A stretch of DNA of 64,000 nucleotides from Polaribacter sp. HaHaR_3_91. GTDB taxonomy: Bacteria; Bacteroidota; Bacteroidia; Flavobacteriales; Flavobacteriaceae. This document shows positions 52,403 through 61,633 of the stretch, in pieces. Position 1 is the first letter of the stretch; each line of letters starts with the position of its first letter. Position numbers and translations under genes: made by a program. The stretch is taken from the NCBI RefSeq assembly GCF_019278525.1, contig NZ_CP058986.1, forward strand, positions 1,522,001 to 1,586,000. Direction: 5' to 3'. The notes beneath the pieces were generated by a model. That model was not told the DNA's origin, made no database searches, and was given only the letters and a program-made list of their open reading frames with translations.

Positions 52403-53056
52403 ATGAAATTTTTTATTGACACTGCAAATTTAGAGCAAATTAAAGAAGCGCAAGCTTTAGGTATTTTAGACGGAGTTACTACAAACCCATCTTTAATGGC
52501 TAAAGAAGGTATTACTGGCGAAGTAAACATTATTAACCATTACAAAGAAATTTGTAATTTGGTAGAAGGTGATGTTTCTGCAGAAGTAATTTCTACAGAT
52601 TTTGACGGAATGGTAAAAGAAGGTGAAGCTTTGGCTGCTTTAAACCCTCAAATTGTTGTGAAATTACCAATGATTAAAGACGGTGTAAAAGCGTGTAAAT
52701 ATTTTTCTTCTAAAGGAATTAAAACAAACGTAACGTTAGTGTTTTCTGCAGGTCAGGCTTTATTGGCTGCTAAAGCAGGAGCAACGTATGTTTCTCCATT
52801 TATTGGTCGCTTAGATGATATTTCTACAGACGGAATGAACTTGATTAAAGAAATTCGTTTAATTTATGACAATTACGGTTTCGAAACTCAAATTTTAGCA
52901 GCATCTGTACGTAATACAATGCACATTATTAACTGTGCAAAATTAGGATCTGACGTTATGACTGGGCCTTTAAGTGCAATTGAAGGTTTGTTAAAACACC
53001 CTTTAACAGATAGTGGTTTGGCTACATTTTTAGCAGATTACAAAAAAGGAAACTAG
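52403..53056 (+). CDS. Transaldolase-like fructose-6-phosphate aldolase
   Basis: 217-residue TalC-type transaldolase, which moves a dihydroxyacetone unit between sugars or forms fructose-6-phosphate. The Schiff-base lysine is in VVKLPMIKDG (K85-K87 region), and DGVTTNPSLMAKEG and RLDDISTDG are family motifs. ATG 52403 gives the standard MKFFIDTANLEQIKEA start. A longer frame from 52307 would translate the structured leader and is rejected. A strong terminator follows. Confidence 0.95.
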   Translation: MKFFIDTANLEQIKEAQALGILDGVTTNPSLMAKEGITGEVNIINHYKEICNLVEGDVSAEVISTDFDGMVKEGEALAALNPQIVVKLPMIKDGVKACKYFSSKGIKTNVTLVFSAGQALLAAKAGATYVSPFIGRLDDISTDGMNLIKEIRLIYDNYGFETQILAASVRNTMHIINCAKLGSDVMTGPLSAIEGLLKHPLTDSGLATFLADYKKGN

Positions 53057-53081
53057 CCAACACAGTTGGTTTTTATATAAT

Positions 53082-53123
53082 AAAGTCAGAAAGTAGAAAA
53101 ATATTTTACTTTCTGACTTTTTT
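53082..53123. terminator. Terminator after tal
   Basis: AAAGTCAGAAAGTA pairs with TACTTTCTGACTTT (14 bp) with an 11-base loop and a T run, so the tal transcript should stop here before the menD promoter. Confidence 0.9.
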
Positions 53124-53147
53124 GTCTTTAATAACTTTTGGACTTTG

Positions 53148-53155
53148 TAACTTTG
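53148..53155 (+). promoter_or_regulatory. -7 box of menD inside an 8-bp repeat
   Basis: TAACTTTG matches TAnnTTTG. It is embedded in a period-8 tandem (ACTTTGTA ACTTTGCC ACCTTGTA, 53142-53165), and TTTG at 53121-53124 is a -33 candidate with 23-base spacing. Confidence 0.5.
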
Positions 53156-53175
53156 CCACCTTGTAATTTATAGTA

Positions 53176-54834
53176 ATGTACCCAAAAAAAGAACTCGCAC
53201 AAATTGTAATTTCAGCATGTAGTCAATTTAATATTGATACGGTTGTTATTTCTCCAGGCTCACGTAATGCTCCTTTAACAGTTGGTTTTTCTAATCATCC
53301 AGAAATTGAAACATTAAGTATTGTGGATGAGCGTTGTGCTGCTTTTTTTGCTTTGGGTATTGCGCAACAAACTCAGAAACCAGTTGCAATTGTTTGTACT
53401 TCTGGTTCTGCTTTGTTAAATTATTATCCGGCAATTGCAGAAGCATTTTACAGTAACATTCCGTTGGTTGTAATTTCTGCGGATAGACCAAAACATTTAA
53501 TTGATATTGGAGACGGACAAACTATTCGTCAAGAAAATGTTTTTGATAATCATATTTTGTTCGCTGCCAATCTAATTGAAAACGAGAAGTACAAAACACG
53601 TAATTCTCAATTAATAGGAGAAGCTTTGCAAGTAGCAGTTTCACAAAAAGGTCCTGTGCATATTAATGTTCCGTTTGATGAGCCTTTGTATGAAACGGTT
53701 GAAGAAATGCAAAGTTTTAATTTTCCGCATATTTCTTTAAGTTCTTTAGATAATTCTCATATTGATTATGATAATTTATCAAAAATATGGAACGCAGCAG
53801 AAAAGAAAATGATTCTTGTTGGTGTTAATTATCCTGATGCAGATTTACATAAATTAATGGATTTGTATGCTGAGGATGAGTCCGTGTTGATCTTAACAGA
53901 AACAACTTCTAATTTACATCAAGAAAAGTCTGTTAATTCTATAGATCAATTAATTTTTTCTTTGGATGATCATCAGTTTGAAGATTTAAAACCAGAAGTA
54001 TTAATTACTTTTGGAGGGATGATTGTTTCTAAGAAAATTAAACAATTTTTAAGAAAATATCCACCAAAACAGCATTGGAATATTGATGAAAAGAAAGCAG
54101 TAAATACGTTTTTCTGTTTATCTGAATTTATACAAATAAAGCCAGTTGATTTCTTTTCGAAATTTAATAGAACAATAATAAAAAAAGAAAGTAAGTATCA
54201 ACAAAAATGGTTGCAACTTCGTGATGAAAAACGTGTAAAACATCAAGAGTATTTATCTAAAGCAACACATTCAGATTTTAAAGTTTTTGAGCAGGTTGTA
54301 GAGAGTATTCCTGCCAATAGTCAGTTGCAAATTAGCAACAGTTCTATAATTAGATACGCACAATTATTTTCTATAGATAATTCGAATACCGTTTTTTGTA
54401 ATAGAGGAACAAGCGGAATTGACGGAAGTACTTCTACTGCAATTGGTGCTGCTTTTGCAAATGAAAATCAGACGGTTTTTATTACAGGAGATATTAGTTT
54501 TTTCTATGATAGTAATGCATTGTGGAATGCAGCTATTCCTAAAAATTTTAGAATTATTTTAATTAATAATTCTGGAGGTGGAATTTTTAAAATTATTCCA
54601 GGACCAGGAGCTACCAATGCTTCAAAATATTTTGAAACTCCGCATACGTTAACTGCAGCGCATTTATGTAAAATGTATCATTTCGATTATTTACAAGCAG
54701 ATACTACAGAAAGAGTACAAGAACATTTACAAGGTTTTTATGAAACATCAGAAAAACCAAAAATATTAGAAATCTTTACGCCAAGTGAAGAAAATAATTT
54801 AATTTTAAAAGAATATTTTAAATACATACAATAA
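53176..54834 (+). CDS. menD: 2-succinyl-5-enolpyruvyl-6-hydroxy-3-cyclohexene-1-carboxylate synthase
   Basis: 552-residue thiamine-diphosphate enzyme of menaquinone synthesis that joins isochorismate and 2-oxoglutarate. It has VISPGSRNAPLTVGF near the N-terminus, VDERCAAFFALG with catalytic Glu, and the ThDP-binding GDISFFYDSNALWNAA in the C-terminal half. The gene product's reaction precedes MenB, encoded 2 kb downstream; the esterase gene in between is on the other strand. The stop overlaps the next ATG by 1 base. Confidence 0.95.
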   Translation: MYPKKELAQIVISACSQFNIDTVVISPGSRNAPLTVGFSNHPEIETLSIVDERCAAFFALGIAQQTQKPVAIVCTSGSALLNYYPAIAEAFYSNIPLVVISADRPKHLIDIGDGQTIRQENVFDNHILFAANLIENEKYKTRNSQLIGEALQVAVSQKGPVHINVPFDEPLYETVEEMQSFNFPHISLSSLDNSHIDYDNLSKIWNAAEKKMILVGVNYPDADLHKLMDLYAEDESVLILTETTSNLHQEKSVNSIDQLIFSLDDHQFEDLKPEVLITFGGMIVSKKIKQFLRKYPPKQHWNIDEKKAVNTFFCLSEFIQIKPVDFFSKFNRTIIKKESKYQQKWLQLRDEKRVKHQEYLSKATHSDFKVFEQVVESIPANSQLQISNSSIIRYAQLFSIDNSNTVFCNRGTSGIDGSTSTAIGAAFANENQTVFITGDISFFYDSNALWNAAIPKNFRIILINNSGGGIFKIIPGPGATNASKYFETPHTLTAAHLCKMYHFDYLQADTTERVQEHLQGFYETSEKPKILEIFTPSEENNLILKEYFKYIQ

Positions 54835-55325
54835 TGAGTTTACAAGAAGATTTATACGACGAAGAAGAGAACTTACAAGATGACGAAAATAACTCGGAAG
54901 AGGTAGAGATGTACTTGAAAGAGGGAGAGAAAGTCAGCTTAGTAATTGAAACAGAAACAAATTTAGGATACACAGTTTTAATTAATGAAGAATTTGATGG
55001 TTTACTTTTTAGAAGTGAAGTTTTTCAGGAATTGGAAGAAAACATGGAGGTTGTTGGTTATGTGAAACAAATTCGTGAAGATGGAAAAATAGATGTTTCT
55101 TTGAGACCACAAGGTTTTAGAAATGTTATTGATTCTGATGTAGAAAAAGTATTGACAAAGCTAAAAGAAAGTAGAGAAGGTTTTTTATTGTTAACAGATA
55201 AAAGTTCTCCAGATTCTATCCGTTTTCATATGAAAATGAGTAAAAAAGCCTTTAAAAAAGCAGTAGGAAATTTATATAGACAAAAACTAATTCTTATCAA
55301 AGAAGATAGAATAGAGTTGGTGTAA
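54834..55325 (+). CDS. CvfB-like S1/winged-helix RNA-binding protein
   Basis: 163 residues. An acidic N-terminus (LYDEEENLQDDENN) is followed by one S1-like OB domain (about 30-90, VSLVIETETNLGYTVLINEEF...VVGYVKQIREDGKIDVSLRP). A winged-helix-like tail (about 100-163, FHMKMSKKAFKKAVGNLYRQ) matches the last third of CvfB proteins. It may bind RNA; no catalytic residues. It is translationally coupled to menD by 1 base. The downstream heptad block starts 4 bases after its stop. Confidence 0.82.
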   Translation: MSLQEDLYDEEENLQDDENNSEEVEMYLKEGEKVSLVIETETNLGYTVLINEEFDGLLFRSEVFQELEENMEVVGYVKQIREDGKIDVSLRPQGFRNVIDSDVEKVLTKLKESREGFLLLTDKSSPDSIRFHMKMSKKAFKKAVGNLYRQKLILIKEDRIELV

Positions 55326-55329
55326 CATG

Positions 55330-55364
55330 AGTATTCAGTCGTCAGTTAGCAGTAGGCAGTAAAA
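55330..55364 (+). repeat. Heptad repeat block F1 (AGTNNNC type)
   Basis: AGTATTC AGTCGTC AGTTAGC AGTAGGC AGTAAAA: four perfect AGTNNNC units plus a degenerate one, starting 4 bases after the stop of the S1 protein gene, in coding orientation. Confidence 0.92.
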
Positions 55365-55419
55365 ATGTTTTTAATTAATAGTATTTGTTATTTTTTAACG
55401 AATATAGATTTTTTAATTT

Positions 55420-55525
<106 letters not shown>

Positions 55526-55527
55526 TT

Positions 55528-56685
55528 TTACCTCCCGCCTAATCTTAGAATATTTTCATAAAACCTATCCGCATTTGGGTCTGCAGGATCCATTTTTCCG
55601 TAACCAATCTTATACTGTACAATTGCTTTATTAATTTGTTTACTGCTTTCGTAAAATTTACCAATATAGTAATCACCTAGTGGAGATGAAGGGTATAGTT
55701 TTAAAATCATTTTACCAAAAGGAAGTAACTGATCTCCATTTTCCTTTTCCATAATTAATTTCTCGATAGCAAAAATATCACTTTCTCTTATTCCTAAATT
55801 ACTTCCAAAAAGGAAATCAATTTCTAAGTATTTGTTTTCTAAATAAGCAATAGCATCTGATGGCGATAAATCTTTTATGTTTTTGTCAAATTCCTCTTTA
55901 GAAATGGCAGAGTACACTTGAAAAACTTGGTTTAATGCTCTAGGAATCGCTTCACCAATAGCAGATATGCTACTTGGAGTATTAATGGTGTCGTTTATAA
56001 TGTTAAGGTTTTTTATCTCTAAAGATTTTAAGCCTCCTTGTAGTTCTCCTATTTTAGTCTGTTTATCAACAGAAAACGATGTAGAGTTATTTATGTATAG
56101 GTAAAAAGTATTGTCTTCCTTTTCGTATCTCGGTAAATTATAACTTTGCAATTGCTGTCCTATAAAATCAGAAAAAAGAGGGTTTATACAGATGTAAGAA
56201 TTGATAAGTGGAATTTTTTCTCCTAAAAAAAAGGATACTAAGTTTGCAGAAGTACCTTGACCAATAATAGAAATAAAAGGAGAAGTATTGTAATTGCTTT
56301 CGATTTCAAAAATAACTTCATCTTTTATAAATTGATAAAATTTCTTGTTATCTACAGTAAATTCGCCTGTAGTTACATTAAAATAGGTGTCTTTTTTTCT
56401 GGTTTTAGCCATTTCAATTCCTACCACAATTTGTTTTGGAGCTTTGTCTTTAGCTGCAAATAACACAGAATTCCCTACATACATATCAAACAAAAGCTCA
56501 CTATCTAAAACAACTGCTAAAGGATAATTTTTGTCCTCTTCAGGATCATAACCTTCTGGTAAATATATTTTTATGTCCCTTTTATCATCTGCGTAATCAG
56601 AGATAATTGTTTTATTTATTATTTTTTGTGCATACCCGCTAAGGCAAATCAACATAAATATTAGGGTGAACGATTTCTTTATCAT
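55528..56685 (-). CDS. Esterase-like alpha/beta hydrolase with altered nucleophile
   Basis: 385 residues. A signal peptide (about 1-19, ending CLSGYAQ) is followed by an enterochelin-esterase-like domain (about 20-270), with [15 protein letters not shown] and [15 protein letters not shown]. The nucleophile elbow, normally GHSxGG, reads [10 protein letters not shown], so the catalytic serine is not where expected. A TPR-like tail covers about 335-380 ([19 protein letters not shown]). It probably binds rather than hydrolyses esters, or uses another residue. It lies between menD and menB on the opposite strand. Confidence 0.75.
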   Translation of the reverse strand: MIKKSFTLIFMLICLSGYAQKIINKTIISDYADDKRDIKIYLPEGYDPEEDKNYPLAVVLDSELLFDMYVGNSVLFAAKDKAPKQIVVGIEMAKTRKKDTYFNVTTGEFTVDNKKFYQFIKDEVIFEIESNYNTSPFISIIGQGTSANLVSFFLGEKIPLINSYICINPLFSDFIGQQLQSYNLPRYEKEDNTFYLYINNSTSFSVDKQTKIGELQGGLKSLEIKNLNIINDTINTPSSISAIGEAIPRALNQVFQVYSAISKEEFDKNIKDLSPSDAIAYLENKYLEIDFLFGSNLGIRESDIFAIEKLIMEKENGDQLLPFGKMILKLYPSSPLGDYYIGKFYESSKQINKAIVQYKIGYGKMDPADPNADRFYENILRLGGR

Positions 56686-56698
56686 AAATTTGAATCTT

Positions 56699-56706
56699 TA
56701 TTTTTG
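56699..56706 (+). promoter_or_regulatory. -7 box of menB
   Basis: TATTTTTG (TAnnTTTG), 47 bases before ATG 56754. The -33 region has only TTTC. Confidence 0.4.
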
Positions 56707-56753
56707 TAACCAATTTTTTTGTTCTTCTAAAAGAACGTCCAAAATACAAAATT

Positions 56754-57593
56754 ATGATACAACCCGAGTGGAAAACTGTTAAAGAATACGAAGACATTAC
56801 CTATAAAAAGTGTAATGGAGTTGCTAGAATTGCATTTAATAGACCTAATGTTAGAAATGCTTTTAGACCAAAAACGACTAAAGAACTATACGATGCTTTT
56901 TACGATGCAGGCGAAGATGTAAATATTGGCGTTGTCCTACTTTCTGCGGAAGGACCAAGTACCAAAGACGGTGTGTATTCTTTCTGTTCTGGTGGAGATC
57001 AAAAAGCACGAGGACACCAAGGTTATGTTGGTGACGATGGTTATCACAGGCTAAATATATTAGAAGTACAGCGTTTAATCCGATTTATGCCAAAAGCAGT
57101 TATTGCTGTGGTACCAGGTTGGGCAGTTGGTGGCGGACACAGTTTACATGTAGTTTGCGATTTAACTTTAGCTTCTAAAGAAAACGCTATTTTTAAACAA
57201 ACAGATGCAGATGTAACTTCTTTTGATGGTGGTTATGGTTCTGCATATTTGGCAAAAATGGTTGGGCAAAAAAGAGCTAGAGAAATCTTTTTCTTAGGAA
57301 GAAATTACTCTGCGCAAGAGGCTTATGAAATGGGGATGGTAAATGCCGTTATTCCTCATGACGAATTAGAAGATACCGCTTATGAGTGGGCACAAGAAAT
57401 TTTAGAAAAAAGTCCGACTTCTATAAAAATGCTAAAGTTTGCTATGAACTTAACAGACGACGGAATGGTTGGTCAACAAGTTTTTGCAGGAGAAGCAACA
57501 AGACTTGCTTATATGACTGATGAAGCAAAAGAAGGAAGAGATGCTTTTCTTGAAAAGAGAAAACCAAACTTCCCTAAAAAATGGATACCATAG
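56754..57593 (+). CDS. menB: 1,4-dihydroxy-2-naphthoyl-CoA synthase
   Basis: 279-residue crotonase-fold enzyme that cyclises succinylbenzoyl-CoA in menaquinone synthesis. The oxyanion and active-site segments are FCSGGDQKARGHQGYVGDDG and VPGWAVGGGHSLHVVCDLT. TDADVTSFDGGYGSAYLAK carries the bicarbonate/Asp site typical of MenB. Full length. It acts two steps after MenD, encoded at 53176. Heptad-like and hairpin repeats follow in the gap before purU. Confidence 0.97.
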   Translation: MIQPEWKTVKEYEDITYKKCNGVARIAFNRPNVRNAFRPKTTKELYDAFYDAGEDVNIGVVLLSAEGPSTKDGVYSFCSGGDQKARGHQGYVGDDGYHRLNILEVQRLIRFMPKAVIAVVPGWAVGGGHSLHVVCDLTLASKENAIFKQTDADVTSFDGGYGSAYLAKMVGQKRAREIFFLGRNYSAQEAYEMGMVNAVIPHDELEDTAYEWAQEILEKSPTSIKMLKFAMNLTDDGMVGQQVFAGEATRLAYMTDEAKEGRDAFLEKRKPNFPKKWIP

Positions 57594-57692
57594 TTGATTA
57601 GGCAATTTCAGTTTAAAGCTATAGTATTTAGTTTTAGTAATATGTTTGAGCTTGCTCTAAAAGAAATAAATAATTAAAACTCCAAATTACCC

Positions 57693-57735
57693 AGTTTGCA
57701 GTTCCTTCCTGTCGGGAAGGTTAGGATGGGCAGTT
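57693..57735 (+). repeat. Heptad-like block G with hairpin
   Basis: AGTTTGC AGTTCCT (57693-57706) is followed by hairpin CCTTCC-TGTCG-GGAAGG (57704-57720) and a further GGGCAGTTTTT. It lies between menB and purU, just before the purU ATG. Confidence 0.6.
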
Positions 57736-57738
57736 TTT

Positions 57739-58608
57739 ATGAAACCACAAGTAGTCTCTTTTTTAATAAAATGTCCAGATCAAAAAGGATTGGTAGCTAA
57801 AATCACCACTTTTTTCTATGAAAATGGATTCAATATTTTAAGTTCTCAACAGTATGTAAATTCTGTTGAGAATACATATTTTATGAGAGTTCGTTTAAAT
57901 GCTGATGGAACAAATATTTCTAAAGAAGCATTAGAAAATAACTTTCAACAACTAGCAACACCTTTGCGTATAGATTGGTCTGTTAATTATGGCGATAAAA
58001 AACAAAATGTAGCCATTATGGTTTCGCATACTAGTCATAATTTATATGATTTGTTAGAACGCTCTAAAGAAGGACGTTTAGACTGTAATGTAAAAATGAT
58101 TATCAGTAATCATAATAAATTAAGGTATGTTGCAGATATGTTTAATATTCCTTTTTATCATTTGCCAGTTACAAAGGAGACCAAAAGAGATCAAGAAGAT
58201 CAAGTTGTGCAATTGCTAGATGCTAATGAAGTAGATTTAGTTATTATGGCGAGGTATATGCAGATTTTATCTTCAGATTTTATCAAACATTATCCAGAGA
58301 AAATCATCAATATTCATCATTCTTTTTTACCAGCTTTTCAAGGGGCAAATCCGTATAAAAAAGCCTATGAAAGAGGAGTGAAGTTAATTGGAGCAACAGC
58401 ACATTATGCAACGGTAGATTTAGATGAAGGCCCAATTATTGAGCAAGATGTAAAACCTGTAACGCACGAAAGTACACCAACAACCTTAAAGAGGATTGGT
58501 GCAGATATAGAGAAATTGGTGTTGGCAAGAGCGGTTAAAAACCACTTGAATCATCAAATAATAGTTTCAGGAAATAGAGCTATTGTTTTTCCGGAAGCAG
58601 GAGAGTAA
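57739..58608 (+). CDS. purU: Formyltetrahydrofolate deformylase
   Basis: Hydrolyses 10-formyl-THF to formate and THF. An N-terminal ACT domain (about 1-85, LIKCPDQKGLVAKITTFFYENGFNIL) is joined to a formyltransferase-like catalytic domain. Motifs are VAIMVSHTSHNLYDLL, MISNHNKL, NIHHSFLPAFQGANPY (catalytic His) and LDEGPIIEQDV (catalytic Asp region). Normal length of 289. AGT heptads start 3 bases after its stop. Confidence 0.94.
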   Translation: MKPQVVSFLIKCPDQKGLVAKITTFFYENGFNILSSQQYVNSVENTYFMRVRLNADGTNISKEALENNFQQLATPLRIDWSVNYGDKKQNVAIMVSHTSHNLYDLLERSKEGRLDCNVKMIISNHNKLRYVADMFNIPFYHLPVTKETKRDQEDQVVQLLDANEVDLVIMARYMQILSSDFIKHYPEKIINIHHSFLPAFQGANPYKKAYERGVKLIGATAHYATVDLDEGPIIEQDVKPVTHESTPTTLKRIGADIEKLVLARAVKNHLNHQIIVSGNRAIVFPEAGE

Positions 58609-58611
58609 AAA

Positions 58612-58650
58612 AGTATGCAGTAATTCAGTTGCAGTTGGCAGTTTAGAGTT
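58612..58650 (+). repeat. Heptad repeat block H (AGTNNNC type, irregular)
   Basis: AGTATGC AGTAATTC AGTTGC AGTTGGC AGTTTAG AGTT, with unit lengths 7, 8, 6, 7, 7. Begins 3 bases after the purU stop, in coding orientation. Confidence 0.8.
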
Positions 58651-58701
58651 ATAACATACTTTAATTATAATTTTAAACCATTTAATTTTCAATACATAAA
58701 A

Positions 58702-59310
58702 ATGAAAATAATTTGTATTGGGCGCAATTACGCAAAACACATAGAAGAATTAGCAAATGAAAGACCAGAGAATCCTGTTGTTTTTCTAAAGCCAGATTCT
58801 GCTATTTTACCAAGAAAAAATCCATTTTTTATTCCGCCTTTTTCTGATGACGTTCATTATGAAGTAGAGGTTTTGGTAAAAATAAATAAAGTAGGTAAAC
58901 ATATTGATGCAAAATTTGCTCATAAATATTATGATGAAATCGGATTAGGAATCGATTTTACCGCAAGAGATGTACAAGCAAAATGCAAGGAAAAAGGTTT
59001 GCCTTGGGAAAAAGCAAAAGCATTTGACGGAAGTGCCGTTATTGGTGAGTTTTATCCGAAGGAAGAATTTGATTTAGAGAACTTAAAATTTCAATTGTAT
59101 AAAAATAATGAAATTGTTCAGGATGGTAACACCAATGCTATGTTGTGGAAAACCGATGAACTAATTGCTTATGTTTCTCAATATTTCACCTTAAAAAAAG
59201 GAGATATTATTTTTACAGGTACACCAGCAGGTGTTGGAAAAGTTGTAGAAAACGATAACTTAAAAGGTGTTATTGAAGGGAAAGAAGCTTTTAATATTAG
59301 AGTAAAGTAG
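58702..59310 (+). CDS. Fumarylacetoacetate hydrolase-family protein
   Basis: 202-residue FAH-fold enzyme. Metal-binding acidic triad segments are visible: HYEVEVLVKINK, ALDFTARD-like GLGIDFTARDVQAK and KGDIIFTGTPAGVG. The family acts on oxo-acids such as acylpyruvates or oxaloacetate; the substrate is not assignable here. It lies 1 base before the small membrane-protein gene and in one string with cinA. Confidence 0.88.
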   Translation: MKIICIGRNYAKHIEELANERPENPVVFLKPDSAILPRKNPFFIPPFSDDVHYEVEVLVKINKVGKHIDAKFAHKYYDEIGLGIDFTARDVQAKCKEKGLPWEKAKAFDGSAVIGEFYPKEEFDLENLKFQLYKNNEIVQDGNTNAMLWKTDELIAYVSQYFTLKKGDIIFTGTPAGVGKVVENDNLKGVIEGKEAFNIRVK

Positions 59311-59311
59311 G

Positions 59312-59626
59312 TTGATAAATTTTACGATACAAATAATAGTATCAATATTTGTTGGGATTTGTTTTATGTATTTGGCTAAAAGGTTTGAAAAAAATAATAT
59401 CTTTTATTTTTGTATAGGTTTTTTTGTCTCTCTTGCAATCCGAATTATTTATTTACTTATTTATGGCTTTTTTACAGATTTTAAACTTCAGCAAGATTTT
59501 GAATCTAATAGAAATTTATCGGTCTTATTGAGTGTTATTCTTTCATATTTCCTTTTTGTTTTTTTACGAAAAAGATTAAAGAATAAAAATTTAGATTATC
59601 AAAATATAAATGAAATAGGCGCATAA
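59312..59626 (+). CDS. Small membrane protein of unknown function
   Basis: 104 residues with three hydrophobic segments (TIQIIVSIFVGICFMYLA, IFYFCIGFFVSLAIRIIYLLIYGFF, LSVLLSVILSYFLFVFL) and a charged C-terminus. TTG 59312 is the likely start; the first internal ATG is codon 19. It is 1 base after the FAH-like gene and overlaps cinA by 1 base. No family recognised. Confidence 0.65.
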   Translation: MINFTIQIIVSIFVGICFMYLAKRFEKNNIFYFCIGFFVSLAIRIIYLLIYGFFTDFKLQQDFESNRNLSVLLSVILSYFLFVFLRKRLKNKNLDYQNINEIGA

Positions 59627-60873
59627 TGAATGCAGAAATTATTACAATAGGAGATGAAATTCTAATTGGTCAGATTGTTGATACCAATTCACAATTTATT
59701 GGTCAGGAATTAAATAAAATAGGAGTTTCAGTTTATCAAATTACTTCCATTCAAGATGATAGGCAACATATTCTTAACGCTTTAAAGGAAGCGCAAGAAA
59801 GAGTAGATATTGTTATTTTAACAGGTGGTTTAGGACCTACAAAAGATGATATCACTAAAAAAACAATTGCAGAATATTTTAATGATCATCAATTAATAGA
59901 ATATCCTGAAGTAATTGAGCAAATAAAAGAGATGTTTATAAAAGTAAATCATCCTTTTAATGAAGTGCAAAGGTATCAGGCTCAATTGCCATCAAAAGCA
60001 ACCTTATTAAAGAATGTTTTTGGTACAGCACCCGGAATGTGGTTTTACGAAAACGAGACTGTCTTTGTGTCACTTCCAGGAGTTCCGTATGAAATGAAAG
60101 GTTTAATTACCAATGAGGTATTACCAAAAATTCAACAGCAGTTTAAATTACCTTTCATTCTTCATAAGACAATTATGACCTATGGACAAGGTGAAAGCAT
60201 GATTGCAGAAAGAATTGAAGATTTCGAAAACAATTTACCACCTTATATTAAGTTGGCCTATTTACCTTCATTTGGTAAAGTGAGGTTGCGTTTATCCGCC
60301 AAAGGTGCTCACAAAGGAATTTTAGAAAAAGAACTGAATGATAAAGTTGCAGAAATTTATCAATTAATACCCGAAATTATTACTGGTTTAGATGACGATA
60401 GTTCTTTAGAAAAAAGAGTAGGAGCATTATTAAAAAGAAATAATGAAACAATTTCTACAGCAGAAAGCTTAACTGGAGGTCAAATTGCAGCAAATTTAGT
60501 GTCAGTTGCAGGTTCATCGGACTATTATAAAGGTAGTTTTGTAACGTATTCTGCAGAAATGAAAATTAATTTATTAGGTGTTTCCGCAGAAACAATCAAT
60601 AAATATAGCGTTGTTAGTAAGGAGGTAGCTTTAGAAATGGCAAGAGGAGTGAAGGCTAAATTGCAGACAAATTATGCAATTGCAGTTACTGGTAATGCAG
60701 GACCAAGTACAGATAATACAGACAAAAGTGTAGGTATTGTGTATATTGCTTTTATATCGGATACTACAGAGTTGGTGCAAGAATTTGACTTTGGCCAGCC
60801 AAGAGAAAAAGTAATTAATAGAACGGTAAGTAAGGCTTTAGAAATAGCAAATAAAGAAATTCTTAAAAAATAA
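59626..60873 (+). CDS. cinA: CinA-family nicotinamide-nucleotide amidohydrolase
   Basis: 415 residues. An N-terminal MoCF-like (COG1058) domain has ITIGDEILIGQIVDTNSQFI and VILTGGLGPTKDD. A C-terminal PncC-type NMN deamidase domain starts near 260, with STAESLTGGQIAANLVSVAGSS carrying the catalytic Ser, and YAIAVTGNAGP. It recycles nicotinamide mononucleotide in the NAD cycle and is historically linked to competence. Fused two-domain form, full length. Confidence 0.94.
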   Translation: MNAEIITIGDEILIGQIVDTNSQFIGQELNKIGVSVYQITSIQDDRQHILNALKEAQERVDIVILTGGLGPTKDDITKKTIAEYFNDHQLIEYPEVIEQIKEMFIKVNHPFNEVQRYQAQLPSKATLLKNVFGTAPGMWFYENETVFVSLPGVPYEMKGLITNEVLPKIQQQFKLPFILHKTIMTYGQGESMIAERIEDFENNLPPYIKLAYLPSFGKVRLRLSAKGAHKGILEKELNDKVAEIYQLIPEIITGLDDDSSLEKRVGALLKRNNETISTAESLTGGQIAANLVSVAGSSDYYKGSFVTYSAEMKINLLGVSAETINKYSVVSKEVALEMARGVKAKLQTNYAIAVTGNAGPSTDNTDKSVGIVYIAFISDTTELVQEFDFGQPREKVINRTVSKALEIANKEILKK

Positions 60874-60883
60874 TTAAAATTGT

Positions 60884-60915
60884 TTTGTTCAGAATTAGAA
60901 TTAAGTGTATATTTG
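60884..60915 (+). promoter_or_regulatory. Promoter of the rpmB-rpmG operon
   Basis: TTTG at 60884-60887 and TATATTTG at 60908-60915, 20 bases apart, form a near-ideal Bacteroidota promoter. It excludes the longer start at 60905 for rpmB. Confidence 0.65.
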
Positions 60916-60955
60916 CACCTCGTTTAGAGATAACACTATAAATACTGTCGAAAAG

Positions 60956-61195
60956 ATGTCTAGAGTTTGTGAATTAACAGGTAAAAAAGCAATGGTTGGG
61001 AACAATGTATCTCATGCTTTAAATAGAACTAAGAGAAAGTTTGACGCTAATCTAATGACCAAGCGTTTTTATATCCCAGAAGAAGATAAATGGATAACAT
61101 TAAAAGTTTCTGCTTCTGCATTAAAAAATATTAACAAGAAAGGAATTTCTTCAGTTATAAAAGACGCGAGAGCTAACGGATTTTTAACTAAATAA
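60956..61195 (+). CDS. rpmB: 50S ribosomal protein L28
   Basis: 79-residue L28. It begins MSRVCELTGKKAMVGNNVSHA, the usual start, so ATG 60956 is chosen over the longer frame. RTKRKFDANLMTKRFYIPEE and the C-terminal VSASALKNINKKGI match the family. First gene of the rpmB-rpmG-DUF4295 unit, 29 bases before rpmG. Confidence 0.97.
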   Translation: MSRVCELTGKKAMVGNNVSHALNRTKRKFDANLMTKRFYIPEEDKWITLKVSASALKNINKKGISSVIKDARANGFLTK

Positions 61196-61224
61196 GCGCT
61201 CAAGCGATTTAAAATTTTATACAA

Positions 61225-61407
61225 ATGGCAAAAAAAGGTAACAGAGTTCAGGTAATTTTAGAATGCACAGAGCATAAAGCTTCTGGTAAAGCAGGTACTT
61301 CTAGATACATTACAACAAAGAACAAAAAGAACACTCCTGATAGAATGGAAATTAAAAAATTCAATCCTATCTTAAAGAAAATGACTGTTCACAAAGAAAT
61401 TAAATAA
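61225..61407 (+). CDS. rpmG: 50S ribosomal protein L33
   Basis: 60-residue L33 with [21 protein letters not shown] at the start and [22 protein letters not shown]. It carries a single cysteine, so it is the zinc-free (C-minus) type. Operon partner of rpmB and of the DUF4295 gene. Confidence 0.97.
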   Translation: MAKKGNRVQVILECTEHKASGKAGTSRYITTKNKKNTPDRMEIKKFNPILKKMTVHKEIK

Positions 61408-61458
61408 TTAAACTGTCTAGAACTCAGAATAGAGCACATAGATTAAAAAACTTAGACA

Positions 61459-61611
61459 ATGGCAAAGAAAACAGTAGCATCGTTACAAACATCTTCAAAA
61501 AGATTAAGTAAAGCTATCAAAATGGTAAAATCTCCTAAATCTGGAGCTTATACTTTCGTAGAAACTATTTTAGATCCTTCTAAAGTAGATGCTTTTTTAG
61601 CAAAAAAGTAG
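61459..61611 (+). CDS. DUF4295 small basic protein
   Basis: 50-residue basic protein typical of Bacteroidota, starting MAKKTVASLQTSSKRLSKAI and ending KVDAFLAKK. It almost always follows rpmG, and co-occurrence suggests a ribosome-associated role, which is unproven. Terminator follows 22 bases later. Confidence 0.88.
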   Translation: MAKKTVASLQTSSKRLSKAIKMVKSPKSGAYTFVETILDPSKVDAFLAKK

Positions 61612-61633
61612 TAATTACTACATAAAAATATAT

